Shown here: in pieces, positions 1 through 8,402 of the stretch
How positions within the stretch are numbered: position 1 is the first letter of the stretch
Layout: every line of letters starts with the position of its first letter
Assembly (NCBI GenBank): GCA_902771745.1
Contig: CACXYG010000005.1
Span: 1 to 22,758 of the forward strand
Direction of reading: 5' to 3'
From: an uncultured Erysipelotrichaceae bacterium
GTDB lineage: Bacteria; Bacillota_I; Bacilli_A; RFN20; CAG-288
Length of the DNA: 22,758 nucleotides
Made by a program: the position numbers and the translations under genes
Notes under the pieces: generated by a model
Told to the model about the DNA's origin: nothing
The model's input: the letters and a program-made list of their open reading frames with translations, nothing else
Database searches by the model: none

Positions 1-366
1 CTTGCTGGTTCTATGGAAGGTGGTGGAAGCTTCCCAGTCTTACTTTATATCGTTTGGTTCTTTAAGGGCTTCGGTATGTCTTTAGTCCACCTCAACTCCT
101 TCCCGATGGTTGTTGAACTTTGTAACGCCAAGAAGATCGGTGCTTTCACCGGTTATTACTACGCCTCTTCTATGGCTGCTCAGACCATCACTCCTATCGC
201 CTTAGGTACTCTCTTACTTGCCGATAATATCAACTTTGGTTTCTTGCCTGTCTATGCTTCTATCTGTTTGGGAATCTCTATTATCATCTTCTCCTTTGTC
301 AAGAACATCAAAACCAATAAGACTGAAATCAAGAAGGGTCTAGAAGGTATCGGTGCTGACGATTAA
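1..366 (+). CDS. MFS transporter, C-terminal part (5' end outside window)
   Basis: The reading frame is open from base 1 to a TAA at 364-366, so this is the last ~121 residues of a longer membrane protein. Four hydrophobic stretches are visible, separated by short loops. One loop carries a charged segment followed by GAFTGYYYASSMAAQTITPIALG, broken here only by the membrane boundary. That pattern is typical of the last helices of major facilitator superfamily carriers of the SLC45-like/sugar type in Firmicutes. The C-terminus is a short charged cytoplasmic tail rich in Lys and Glu. The stop is 12 bp before the start of the phosphodiesterase gene, so the two are probably cotranscribed. The substrate cannot be told from this fragment. 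Confidence 0.75.
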   Translation, partial: LAGSMEGGGSFPVLLYIVWFFKGFGMSLVHLNSFPMVVELCNAKKIGAFTGYYYASSMAAQTITPIALGTLLLADNINFGFLPVYASICLGISIIIFSFVKNIKTNKTEIKKGLEGIGADD

Positions 367-378
367 TTGAGGTTCACT

Positions 379-1140
379 ATGAAAAAACAAGAAGCTATCT
401 CTAAAGTAAATCCGTTGTTTTTAGAAGGTATCTGTCATCGTGGTCTTCACAATGACGAATACACTGAAAATGGTCTTAAGGCATTCAAAAACGCCCTTGA
501 CCATCATATGGCAATAGAACTAGATGTTCATCTTACCACCGATAACCAGTTGGTAGTCTTTCATGATTCTGATTTGAAACGCTGTACTGGAAAAGAAGGT
601 ATCATTGAAGACTTCAGTCTAAAAGAAATCAAAGAGAACTATCGTCTTCTCGACGGTGAGGAAATCACGTCTCTCCAAGAAGTCTTTGCCTTGATTCAAG
701 AACAGGTTCCCATTGTAGTAGAACTCAAGGTATGGAAGAAAAACTATAAGCCATTAGCTGCTCGAGTCTTAGAAGAACTGAAAGTCATCAAAGACAAAAA
801 GAATATCATGCTGATATCTTTTGATCCGCGAGCTTTGTTCCCACTGAAGAATTCCGGTTTTATCAGACAATTGCTTGTTGCCCATGATGGCAAACACGAA
901 TATGTCTACTTCTTCCGTCATTTCTTTGAAGGTGTTGATCTCCAGTACACATTCTTAGAGATGAAGAAGGTAAGACGCTACTGCAAAAAGCATTTTGTGA
1001 ACATCTGGACAGTCGAAGACAAGAAGGTTGTCGATGCTTCTCTTCCTTATGTGGATACCATCACCTTCCAGTTGATGGATCAAGACTACGTAAGAAACAA
1101 ACTCAACTCAAAAAAGCTAGTTGAAAATCATTCAAAATAA
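379..1140 (+). CDS. Glycerophosphodiester phosphodiesterase family protein
   Basis: This 253-residue cytosolic protein has the GDPD TIM-barrel signature. It has HRG at residues 20-22, an ENG that fits the start of the first helix, ELDVHLTTDNQLVVFHD at ~47-63 (metal-binding Glu and Asp, second catalytic His) and VELK near 113-116. The family hydrolyses glycerophosphodiesters to sn-glycerol-3-phosphate and an alcohol. No signal peptide is seen, so it probably acts on deacylated phospholipid products inside the cell. ATG at 379 is preferred over an in-frame TTG at 367, because GAGG at 369-372 lies 6 nt before the ATG. The usual C-terminal VDGIITD pattern is replaced by VDTITFQ, so this is a diverged member. 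It follows the MFS gene by 12 bp, and a hairpin lies after its stop. Confidence 0.85.
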   Translation: MKKQEAISKVNPLFLEGICHRGLHNDEYTENGLKAFKNALDHHMAIELDVHLTTDNQLVVFHDSDLKRCTGKEGIIEDFSLKEIKENYRLLDGEEITSLQEVFALIQEQVPIVVELKVWKKNYKPLAARVLEELKVIKDKKNIMLISFDPRALFPLKNSGFIRQLLVAHDGKHEYVYFFRHFFEGVDLQYTFLEMKKVRRYCKKHFVNIWTVEDKKVVDASLPYVDTITFQLMDQDYVRNKLNSKKLVENHSK

Positions 1141-1158
1141 AGCGTCGTATTTTAAAAT

Positions 1159-1190
1159 TGAGATAGTGATTGAATCACTATCTCATTTTA
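1159..1190. terminator. Bidirectional terminator between gdpD-like gene and psuG
   Basis: A perfect 12-bp inverted repeat (1159-1170 and 1174-1185) with a 3-nt loop is flanked by an A-rich run on the left and TTTTA on the right. It sits between two convergent genes. The psuG stop codon (1178-1180) lies inside the right arm. Confidence 0.75.
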
Positions 1191-2083
1191 TGTAACGCTG
1201 CTGCTAACAGGCCGCCAACTCTGGCGTTATTCTCAATCAAAGCCATGTTCGTCTTAAGAGAATTACCACCGGTCAAGCCAACCAGTTTATCTAAGAGATA
1301 AGGTGTGACTCTCTTACCTGTGATACCATCTTTTTCCATCATAGCGATGGCTTCCTTGATCTTCTCATCCATCCATGAGGCATCTAGAGAATATTCTTCA
1401 GGAACAGGATTTAAAATCAAAGCACCCTGCTTGAGACCTAAGACATCTGCGTTATGTATGATATGAGCTAATTCCTCTGGAGAATCCACCCACTGATCTA
1501 AATCATAATTAGAAGTAGAGGTATAGAAGAGCGGAACCTTCTTAGTCTTATAACCGATAACTTCCACACCGGCTGTTTCTAGATATTCCAATGTTCGAGG
1601 AATATCTAAAATTGCTTTTGGTCCAGCACAGATGACATTAACATCCGTCTTTGCAAATTCACCAAGGTCCGTGGAAACATCCATCGTCTCATTAAATCCA
1701 CGATGAACGCCACCAATACCGCCAGTAGAGAAGACTTTGATATGTGCCATTTTAGCTAAAATCATGGTGGCAGCCACAGTGGTCGAACCATTCAATCCCT
1801 GGGCTGTGACATATGGTAAGTCACGTCTGGAGACTTTCATGGCTTGCATATTCTTGCCCAATTCTTCAATCTCTTCTTTGCTCAAACCAATTTTGATCTG
1901 ACCTTTGATGATACCGATGGTGTAAGGTTCGCCACCCGCCTTACGAATGGCTTCTTCACAAGCTAAAGCACATTCCACGTTCTGTGGATAAGGCATACCA
2001 TGGGTCAAAACGGTTGTCTCTAAAGCGACGGCAGGTCTATCGGATAAATCCGTAATCTGCTTTAAGTTTTCTTCTAATGTCAT
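1178..2083 (-). CDS. psuG: Pseudouridine-5'-phosphate glycosidase
   Basis: This 301-residue protein matches the usual ~300-residue length of PsuG/IndA. The enzyme reversibly splits pseudouridine 5'-phosphate into uracil and ribose 5-phosphate, the second step of pseudouridine breakdown. Visible conserved blocks are ALETTVLTHGMPYP (Glu22), MKVSRRDLPYV (Lys83), STGGIGGVHRG, DVSTDLGE (Asp139) and the ICAGPKAILD block with Lys156. That Lys fits the Schiff-base lysine known in the family, about 10 residues offset from the E. coli enzyme. It is the last gene of a leftward three-gene unit, 14 bp after galM, with AAGGA about 9 nt before the ATG. The pseudouridine kinase (psuK) that normally makes its substrate is not in the window. 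Confidence 0.93.
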   Translation of the reverse strand: MTLEENLKQITDLSDRPAVALETTVLTHGMPYPQNVECALACEEAIRKAGGEPYTIGIIKGQIKIGLSKEEIEELGKNMQAMKVSRRDLPYVTAQGLNGSTTVAATMILAKMAHIKVFSTGGIGGVHRGFNETMDVSTDLGEFAKTDVNVICAGPKAILDIPRTLEYLETAGVEVIGYKTKKVPLFYTSTSNYDLDQWVDSPEELAHIIHNADVLGLKQGALILNPVPEEYSLDASWMDEKIKEAIAMMEKDGITGKRVTPYLLDKLVGLTGGNSLKTNMALIENNARVGGLLAAALHKMR

Positions 2084-2097
2084 AATCTATTTTCCTT

Positions 2098-3075
2098 TTA
2101 CTTTTCTGTGATGCGATAAGTGATGAAATGAGAATATACTTCGTTGGCTTTTAAAATAAAGTGATCAAGAACGAATTGTTGAGGTTCAATCGCAATACCT
2201 CTACGCATATTTCTATAAAGATGTGGATTGTTGACAAAATCAACAGGAACAAGAGTAGAATCCACATAGAGATTGACGGCATCAAAATCGGTGTAGCATT
2301 CCACCTGATATTTATCATTGGATAAGATGACTTGTGGTTCAACATCGTTGATATTATCAAAGACAAAAGCGTGATCCAGATTTCCAATATCAGGAATCTC
2401 TTCCTGAATCTGGTCTAACTTATCGCCAAGTCTGGCACCAGCAGTGAAATCCAGATAAGAAGGAACTCTCTCTTTTCCGGTGATGAGTTTGCTCTCATCG
2501 CGGAAAGTACCATACTTAGAAGCTTTGATCTGAAGGTTATAATCGCTGATGTTTTCATCACCAGCAAAATTCCAATACATGTGATTTGATAATGAAATCA
2601 ATGTATCTTTATCGCTAACAGCCTCATATTTAATCGTTAAGATGTTTAAATCTTTCGATATCATATAGATGACTTTGACATTTAAATTACCAGGGAAGCC
2701 ACAATCTCCATCAGGAGAAGTCGCTTTAAAGATAACCGATAAGCTCTGATCATTCTCAACCACTTCATAAGTGTAGTTTTTATAAATCATGCTGTTGCGG
2801 TATCCGCCGTGAACACAAATACCAGGTTCAAATTCATCTAACTGATAGGGGACGCCATCAATTTCACCTGTAGAAGGGATACGGCCGATAAAACGGGAAA
2901 CAGTTTTACCAAAAAGCTGAGGAGACTGTAAGTATGCCTGTTCCTCTTTCATCTGCAATATCAATGGCTTTCCATGAAGTGTCAGTGACCTGACACCAGC
3001 TCCTAAAGTAGAGAAAACGCCTTTAAGTCCTTTATGGTTATCCAATTCGATATATTCTGATTCAAGAGTAGTCAT
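2098..3075 (-). CDS. galM: Aldose 1-epimerase (galactose mutarotase)
   Basis: This 325-residue cytosolic protein interconverts the alpha and beta anomers of galactose or glucose, the entry step to the Leloir pathway. Family marks are present in order: a GKTVSRFIGRI block (Arg61), CVHGG (His89), SPDGDCGFPG, SLSNHMYWNFAG (His165), GNLDHAFVFD (Asp234) and GIAIEPQ (Glu297). These agree with the substrate-binding His/His/Asp and the catalytic Glu of GalM. An AGGAGG site lies 8 nt before the ATG. It is 37 bp downstream of the unknown gene and 14 bp upstream of psuG, so the three are probably one transcript. It fits functionally with the alpha-galactosidase and sugar symporter just upstream. No galK, galT or galE is present here. 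Confidence 0.9.
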   Translation of the reverse strand: MTTLESEYIELDNHKGLKGVFSTLGAGVRSLTLHGKPLILQMKEEQAYLQSPQLFGKTVSRFIGRIPSTGEIDGVPYQLDEFEPGICVHGGYRNSMIYKNYTYEVVENDQSLSVIFKATSPDGDCGFPGNLNVKVIYMISKDLNILTIKYEAVSDKDTLISLSNHMYWNFAGDENISDYNLQIKASKYGTFRDESKLITGKERVPSYLDFTAGARLGDKLDQIQEEIPDIGNLDHAFVFDNINDVEPQVILSNDKYQVECYTDFDAVNLYVDSTLVPVDFVNNPHLYRNMRRGIAIEPQQFVLDHFILKANEVYSHFITYRITEK

Positions 3076-3112
3076 ACTCTGCCTCCTCAGCGATTATTTG
3101 TTTGATTGACGA

Positions 3113-4144
3113 TTATTCAGCTTTTGGTGCTTCAGCAGCTGGAGCTGGTTCATTGGCTTTTAAAGTGCCGTTCTTATAAGCTTCATATCTGAAGTCGAGG
3201 TCATCAGAGAAGAATGGAACAACATGAGCGTTGAATTCATTTCTCTTGGCTTCATCCTTCTGGCTTTCCACCCATAACTGATGAATTCTTTCAGCAGCCT
3301 TCTGCTGTTCTTCATTTGGAGCAGATAACTTATTGTTATTGAAGATATCAACAACAAGAATCTGGACTCTCTTTAATTCATTATTGGCAGAGAAAGCATA
3401 TCTGGACTTGGTTTCAGCATCATCATAGCAGAAGATGAGATTGAACTTATATGGGTTGTTCTGATTTTCTGGATTTGGAATGTTGAACTGAACACCGGAG
3501 TTGGTCTGACCAGATAATAACTGGGCACCAGCAGCGATGGTCTGATAAGAAGGTAATAATCTATGAGCTAAAAGTTCCGTGATCATATCGACTCTGGATC
3601 TGACAGTCTGATCATTGCCGACGATAAGTCTTAAATGCTTGGAATCTGGAGTGACAGAGAAGAGATACTGGCCACCGAAAGATAAAGAGACACAGGTGAC
3701 AAAGTAAATCTTGGAAACATAATCGAAATAACGATAGATTTCCATCATGGTGACATCTCTACCGATAGAAGACTTTAACTTGACTTCAACACCGTTGTTT
3801 TCTAACTTGTTTTCAAGAAGAATCTCATATTCATGAGTTTCACCAGTGATGAGAGGAGCCTTGTCCAAACCTAAAGCTGGTTTGACATCTCTATCATAGT
3901 GTCTGGTCTTTTCAACAGCCTGCTGAATATCGCTGATTTCAGTAGCGGTGCCGTCTTCTTTGACATTGAAAACACGATAAACGAGAAGAGGCATATCCGC
4001 ACCTAAGCAATAGCAATCGGTGGAACCGTCTTCCTGTTTTTCACTATAGACTAAATCTAATTTAGCAGTTCTCTTAAAAACAAAATTCTGAGCAGTCTGA
4101 TCGGCTACTTCCTGAATCTTAGTGAGCATTTCCTGTTCGGTCAT
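3113..4144 (-). CDS. Hypothetical protein, first gene of the galM-psuG unit
   Basis: I do not recognise this 343-residue protein. It has no signal peptide or clear membrane helix and looks like a soluble mixed alpha/beta cytosolic protein. The N-terminus is helical and charged. The centre has Tyr/Phe-rich beta-like strands (FDYVSKIYFVTCVSLSFGGQ, ~138-157). The C-terminus is a low-complexity Ala/Pro/Glu tail (~328-343). The frame is real: codon use matches the neighbours, AAGGAG lies 10 nt before the ATG, and a promoter with an operator-like palindrome sits upstream. As the first gene before galM and psuG it may be coregulated with sugar genes, but no function should be assumed. No catalytic motif was seen. 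Confidence 0.8.
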   Translation of the reverse strand: MTEQEMLTKIQEVADQTAQNFVFKRTAKLDLVYSEKQEDGSTDCYCLGADMPLLVYRVFNVKEDGTATEISDIQQAVEKTRHYDRDVKPALGLDKAPLITGETHEYEILLENKLENNGVEVKLKSSIGRDVTMMEIYRYFDYVSKIYFVTCVSLSFGGQYLFSVTPDSKHLRLIVGNDQTVRSRVDMITELLAHRLLPSYQTIAAGAQLLSGQTNSGVQFNIPNPENQNNPYKFNLIFCYDDAETKSRYAFSANNELKRVQILVVDIFNNNKLSAPNEEQQKAAERIHQLWVESQKDEAKRNEFNAHVVPFFSDDLDFRYEAYKNGTLKANEPAPAAEAPKAE

Positions 4145-4188
4145 AATTAAAGTTCTCCTTTTTGAATAGCTTGCACACGAATATACAT

Positions 4189-4242
4189 ATTATAGTGTGT
4201 TTTGGTTTCAATTTCCACTAATTGTTAAAAGCGCTAACAATT
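4189..4242 (-). promoter_or_regulatory. Promoter and cre/LacI-type operator of the unknown gene-galM-psuG unit
   Basis: Reading leftward, a TGGAAA -35 (4217-4212), a 17-nt spacer and a perfect TATAAT -10 (4194-4189) precede the gene that starts at 4144. Just upstream of the -35, 4220-4242 is a perfect 8-bp inverted repeat (AATTGTTA / TAACAATT) around AAAGCGC. Within it, TAAAAGCGCTAACA (4226-4239) matches 13 of 14 positions of the CcpA cre pattern TGNAARCGNWWWCA. The longer palindrome would also suit a dedicated LacI-family regulator. Regulation is inferred. Confidence 0.6.
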
Positions 4243-4264
4243 CCTATTTCACATTATTTTCTTA

Positions 4265-4292
4265 ATAAAATTGGTGGGAAAATCCCACCAAT
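4265..4292 (-). terminator. Terminator of the alpha-galactosidase gene
   Basis: A 10-bp perfect stem (4270-4279 with 4283-4292) and a 3-nt loop lie 3 bp after the galactosidase stop. On the minus strand they are followed by TTTTATT. This is a typical intrinsic terminator, and it separates this unit from the next leftward unit. Confidence 0.8.
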
Positions 4293-4295
4293 AAA

Positions 4296-6605
4296 CTACT
4301 TCTTCTCAATCAGATACAAACGAGCGCCAAAATCTCCCATCAATCTGACTCTGTCATCATAGCCAACACCTGACCACTCTTGTGCTAAAACACAGCCGAT
4401 ATCACCAAGAACACCACCAGAAGCAACACCTTTTTCTTGTTCCGTGGTCATATCTCTGTATCGGGAAACAGCATTGATCAAAGTTCCCTCTGGAATGAGA
4501 TGGAATGGCAAGACATAGTTGATCAAGTTACCAAACCTTCTCAGAGGAATACTCTCTTTTCTCGTTTCATACTGATAGAGAGATTCTTCCTCAAGGCCAA
4601 AGCAACGAAGTCTTTCTTCCATCGGATTTGGTTTCTGAATCTTGGAATAGATAGAAACCAAGGCTTCCTTCTCACCCAAGGCTTCCATCATCTTTCTTTC
4701 CGAATCGATATAGCTTCTATCCTGATAGACCTTACCCCATTGGAAAGTCATACGATGATCCTTATAGAACTGAATCTGCTTGGCGACAATATCACAATCG
4801 CGTTTGGATAAATCCAAAAGATCTAATTCATAACCAAGAACACCAAAGGCTGCTGTATCAAACTTTGTATCAAATGGCGTATAACGAAGCATCTGATTGC
4901 TCGTCTTAGCCGCTACGTGATTAGACATGACGGATAACGGATAACCAAGTAAACCGCCTTCCTGAATCAGACATCTCTGATAGCAATCAGTATCATCACT
5001 CATCCAGGATTGAGCAAAGAAGTTTAACATACCCAAATCAAAACGATTACCACCAGAAGCACAGTTTTCAAATAAGACATCAGGGAAGTCTTTGACCAGT
5101 CTTCTTATCACCGCATATAAACCGGTGATGTAATCATAGAAGAAGGTTCCATCACGATTATCAAAGTCAGAGATGTCACGGTTATAATCCCATTTCAAAT
5201 AGGAGATATTACCGCTCTTTAACGTTTGAGAAACTACATCATAGACAAAATCTTGAACTTCCTTGTTTCGCAAATCCAACACGTACTGATAACGACCGAT
5301 AGATGGCTTATGGAATTTATCATGAATCACCCAATCAGGATGTTCATGATAGGTCTTGGTATCGGCATTGACCATCTCTGGTTCCATCCAGATACCAAAC
5401 TTCATACCAAGTTTATTGGCTTCTTGAGCAAGTCTATCTAAACCGCCAGGAAGCTTCTTTTCATTGACATCCCAGTCACCAAGACCATGACTATCATCAT
5501 TACGAGTAGAAAACCATCCATCATCTAAGACAAAGAGTTCCACGCCTAAAGAAGCAGCTTTCTTCATCAGGCTGATGATCTTCCCCTTGTTGAATTTCAT
5601 AAAAGTGGCTTCCCAGTTGTTATAAGCGACTGGACGAGGAGTATTCTTCCATCTTTCTGGAATGACATGTTCATTGACAAAGTCATGGAAGTTTGAAGAA
5701 AGATCGTTGACACCATCCTTAGAATAAGACATCACCGCTACTGGGGTGATGAAGTTTTCATCACGGTTTAATTTCTTGTTAAACAATGTAGAAGAAATAC
5801 CGACCTGTACTCTGATATCACCAAAAGAATCCATCTCAATGCTATTTTCAAAGTTCGAAGAATACATGAGATTGAAGCCATAACAAGAACCGTGCTGATA
5901 ACTTCCTTCCTTCTCTTTTAAAAGGAAGAAAGGATTATGACGATGGGAAGAAGAACCACGAAGACTCTCTAAGACAAATCGACCCGAAGTCAAAGGCTGT
6001 TTCTGAATCTGGAGTTCACCAGCCCAGTTACCATACGTAGACCACAATTCAAATTCTTTGTTGTTGACCAAAGGTAACTGCAATGAGGCTATCTTATTGA
6101 TACTGATTTGACTATCGCCCTGATTGATGATTTCACTATATTGGGCAATCACATTCTCCTTTTCAAACAGAATGTAATGCAGATCAAGAAGAACATGCAT
6201 CGCCTTCTCTTCTAAATGAAGAATGACTTCTTCGTTACCGCCATGGGGGAAAGGAAGAAGTTCAAAAGGCTGCACTTCTCTTTTCTCAATCGCACGGAAA
6301 GTAAAATCAAAAATAGAAGACTCTTCACTATTTAAAATGATGGAAGGAGCAAAGAAATCAGATTTACCTAACGTCGAGACAGCTAATTTCATATGATCGA
6401 GAGAAAGATTGACAAACTCCTTATCATAAGCGGTCGAACATCCCTGATTATAGGGATAAGTTCTCGTTAAAGAAGAAGCTTCTTCTAAGCTATGGATTCT
6501 TCTACCATAATACTCGACGACAAGTTTCTTCACCTCATTGACATGAAGTAAAAGAGAAGTCTTATCTGTCGATAACAAGAAATATTCTTCGTTTTGTTCC
6601 AGCAT
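4296..6605 (-). CDS. Alpha-galactosidase, GH36
   Basis: This 769-residue enzyme removes terminal alpha-1,6-galactose from melibiose, raffinose or stachyose. The order is an N-terminal beta-sandwich (~1-320), a catalytic TIM barrel (~325-640) and a C-terminal beta domain. Clan GH-D motifs seen are FVLDDGWF (359-365), GIWMEPEMVN (404-413), LKWDYNRD (470-477, nucleophile Asp473), NCASGGNRFDLGML (514-527) and SWMSDDTD (533-540, acid/base Asp). There is no signal peptide, so it is cytosolic. ATG at 6605 is preferred over the GTG at 6620, because GAGGA (6618-6614) sits 8 nt before the ATG and would fall inside the gene with the longer start. It lies 78 bp after the GPH symporter on the same strand, which supports import of the intact oligosaccharide followed by cytosolic cleavage. 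Confidence 0.94.
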   Translation of the reverse strand: MLEQNEEYFLLSTDKTSLLLHVNEVKKLVVEYYGRRIHSLEEASSLTRTYPYNQGCSTAYDKEFVNLSLDHMKLAVSTLGKSDFFAPSIILNSEESSIFDFTFRAIEKREVQPFELLPFPHGGNEEVILHLEEKAMHVLLDLHYILFEKENVIAQYSEIINQGDSQISINKIASLQLPLVNNKEFELWSTYGNWAGELQIQKQPLTSGRFVLESLRGSSSHRHNPFFLLKEKEGSYQHGSCYGFNLMYSSNFENSIEMDSFGDIRVQVGISSTLFNKKLNRDENFITPVAVMSYSKDGVNDLSSNFHDFVNEHVIPERWKNTPRPVAYNNWEATFMKFNKGKIISLMKKAASLGVELFVLDDGWFSTRNDDSHGLGDWDVNEKKLPGGLDRLAQEANKLGMKFGIWMEPEMVNADTKTYHEHPDWVIHDKFHKPSIGRYQYVLDLRNKEVQDFVYDVVSQTLKSGNISYLKWDYNRDISDFDNRDGTFFYDYITGLYAVIRRLVKDFPDVLFENCASGGNRFDLGMLNFFAQSWMSDDTDCYQRCLIQEGGLLGYPLSVMSNHVAAKTSNQMLRYTPFDTKFDTAAFGVLGYELDLLDLSKRDCDIVAKQIQFYKDHRMTFQWGKVYQDRSYIDSERKMMEALGEKEALVSIYSKIQKPNPMEERLRCFGLEEESLYQYETRKESIPLRRFGNLINYVLPFHLIPEGTLINAVSRYRDMTTEQEKGVASGGVLGDIGCVLAQEWSGVGYDDRVRLMGDFGARLYLIEKK

Positions 6606-6634
6606 AGTTAAATTCCTCACATTTTAATTATATA

Positions 6635-6665
6635 AGAAAGTCCCACTGTTGAGGTGGGACTTTCT
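6635..6665 (-). terminator. Intercistronic hairpin, partial terminator or attenuator
   Basis: A perfect 12-bp stem (6635-6646 with 6654-6665) and 7-nt loop lie between the symporter stop (6684) and the galactosidase start (6605). The U-tract in the leftward direction is weak (TTTCTTATAT, partly in the stem). It probably gives partial termination or protects the 3' end of the symporter message. A TATAAT at 6632-6627 just downstream could be the -10 of an internal promoter, but no good -35 is visible. Confidence 0.55.
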
Positions 6666-6683
6666 ATGGATTATGAATTCGTT

Positions 6684-8384
6684 TTATTCTTCAAGTTGAT
6701 TCGTCTGTTCCTTTTGTTCAGCGACAAGAGAACTGACAGAAGTTTCTTCAGCCGCTAGTTTAGCATCAGCAGCATGTCTGGCTTCCAAATCAGCAACAAT
6801 CTGTTTTTCCATATCTTCATCGATCTTATAACCAAAGTGAAGCAAGAGTAAACAAGCGGCAAAGACAGCTAAGATAATACCGATGATAATAACACCAAAG
6901 ATCGTCAACTGCTGAGACTTATTAGTCCAGGTATACGCACCTTCAATGGCCTCATCCATGGTGGCATAAGTCACACCAGTCGTCGCATCTGTATAAGACT
7001 GGAAGCCACTATAGATATTGTGAGCTTCCGCAGTAGAGATTCTATTTAAGATGACCTGTGTACCTGTGATGACAAAGGTCAAGTTACGAATACCCGTCTG
7101 CAAGGCCGAACCTAACTTAACATCCAAAGGTCTCCAAGCAAAGGCGACAGCCTCTTTACGTTCACCATACTTCCATTCCTGATAGTCAATAGCATCCTGG
7201 AACATAACCAGTAAGGCAAGATAGAAGATACCAGTAGCCGCAAAGAAGAAGAAGCAGGCGATGAAGATCAAGAAGTGAGTACCACCAAAGACAAAGCCTA
7301 AAGCAGAACCTAAATCCGTGACACCACTTGGATCAGAATAAGCAATTGGGTTTTCACCAAAGACAGGGAAGCCAAAGAAGAAGAATAAGAGATAAGCAGC
7401 TAAGATGACAATAGAGGAGATGAAGATGATTTGTTTCTTTTTGAATTTCTTAACCAGCATCGGATAGAAGACTTGGGCGAGAAGCGTACCAGCGACATAG
7501 ACAACTGACATACCCGTAGCCATATAACCGCCGACACTGTAATTGTAAAGAAGATAGTAGTAGTTAAGACCGATACCAGTAAGTAAACCAGAACCGATGT
7601 AATACAAGAACATAACAATAACAATAACTAATAACTGTTTGTTCTTGATAACAATCTTGAATAAATCTAAGAAATGGGAGTTTTCAGAAATCTCTTCCTG
7701 TTTGACATCTCTTTCTCTTTCCTGGCAGAAGAAATAGATAGCAGCCTGAGAGACCAAGAATAAAATAGAAATGACAATACCACTACCCGCATAAGCGGTC
7801 TGAGCACCAAGCATGGAAGGAAGAAGGAACATCAACAAGTTCATGACGAAGGCACCGATGGTGGTAGCGATGGTGACGTTGGTGGTTAATTTTGCTCTTT
7901 CCGTTGGATCATTGGTTAAGGATGGTAACATGGACCAATAACCAATATCGTTCATTGTGAAGAAGGTATCCCATAAGAAGTAGAAGACTAACATACAGGC
8001 GACATAGCCCCAACCGGTGACACCAAGAGGACCGACGATGAACATCAAGGTGACAGCGACCGCATTACCAATCGCACCGATTAAGATCCATGGTTTGTAC
8101 TTACCTGCTTTGAAGTGGAACTTCTCAACTAAGAAACCCATGATTGGGTCGTTGATACCATCCCAGACAAGCGCGATCATCATGAAGATGGTGATGACGT
8201 GCATCTGAGCGGTGTATTCTTCAAAGTCTGGTGATAAGACACCTGCAGTCATCGCATACTGCAATAAGAATGTACCGACCAAAGCATAACAGGCATCTCT
8301 GAAGATACCAGACCATGGGTAGATGGCTTTTGTCAGCTTAGGAACGGTGTTACCTGAATAGGTTGTTCTTTCCCTTCCGGCCAT
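6684..8384 (-). CDS. GPH-family sugar:cation symporter
   Basis: This 566-residue polytopic membrane protein has about 12 hydrophobic segments. It belongs to the glycoside-pentoside-hexuronide:cation symporter family (MelB type). Family marks are ALVWDGINDPIMG (~71-83), containing the two membrane acidic residues used for cation coupling in MelB, and the cytoplasmic loop KAGKYKPWIL (~92-101). A later loop is rich in Thr and Tyr. A charged, Ala/Glu-rich tail (~519-566) looks helical and is not an EIIA domain as in LacS. ATG at 8384 is chosen over 8399, because GGAGG (8397-8393) is 8 nt before it and overlaps the upstream start. With alpha-galactosidase next, an alpha-galactoside such as melibiose or raffinose is the likely substrate (inference). 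Confidence 0.9.
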   Translation of the reverse strand: MAGRERTTYSGNTVPKLTKAIYPWSGIFRDACYALVGTFLLQYAMTAGVLSPDFEEYTAQMHVITIFMMIALVWDGINDPIMGFLVEKFHFKAGKYKPWILIGAIGNAVAVTLMFIVGPLGVTGWGYVACMLVFYFLWDTFFTMNDIGYWSMLPSLTNDPTERAKLTTNVTIATTIGAFVMNLLMFLLPSMLGAQTAYAGSGIVISILFLVSQAAIYFFCQERERDVKQEEISENSHFLDLFKIVIKNKQLLVIVIVMFLYYIGSGLLTGIGLNYYYLLYNYSVGGYMATGMSVVYVAGTLLAQVFYPMLVKKFKKKQIIFISSIVILAAYLLFFFFGFPVFGENPIAYSDPSGVTDLGSALGFVFGGTHFLIFIACFFFFAATGIFYLALLVMFQDAIDYQEWKYGERKEAVAFAWRPLDVKLGSALQTGIRNLTFVITGTQVILNRISTAEAHNIYSGFQSYTDATTGVTYATMDEAIEGAYTWTNKSQQLTIFGVIIIGIILAVFAACLLLLHFGYKIDEDMEKQIVADLEARHAADAKLAAEETSVSSLVAEQKEQTNQLEE

Positions 8385-8402
8385 AAATGATTCCTCCATA
8401 TT

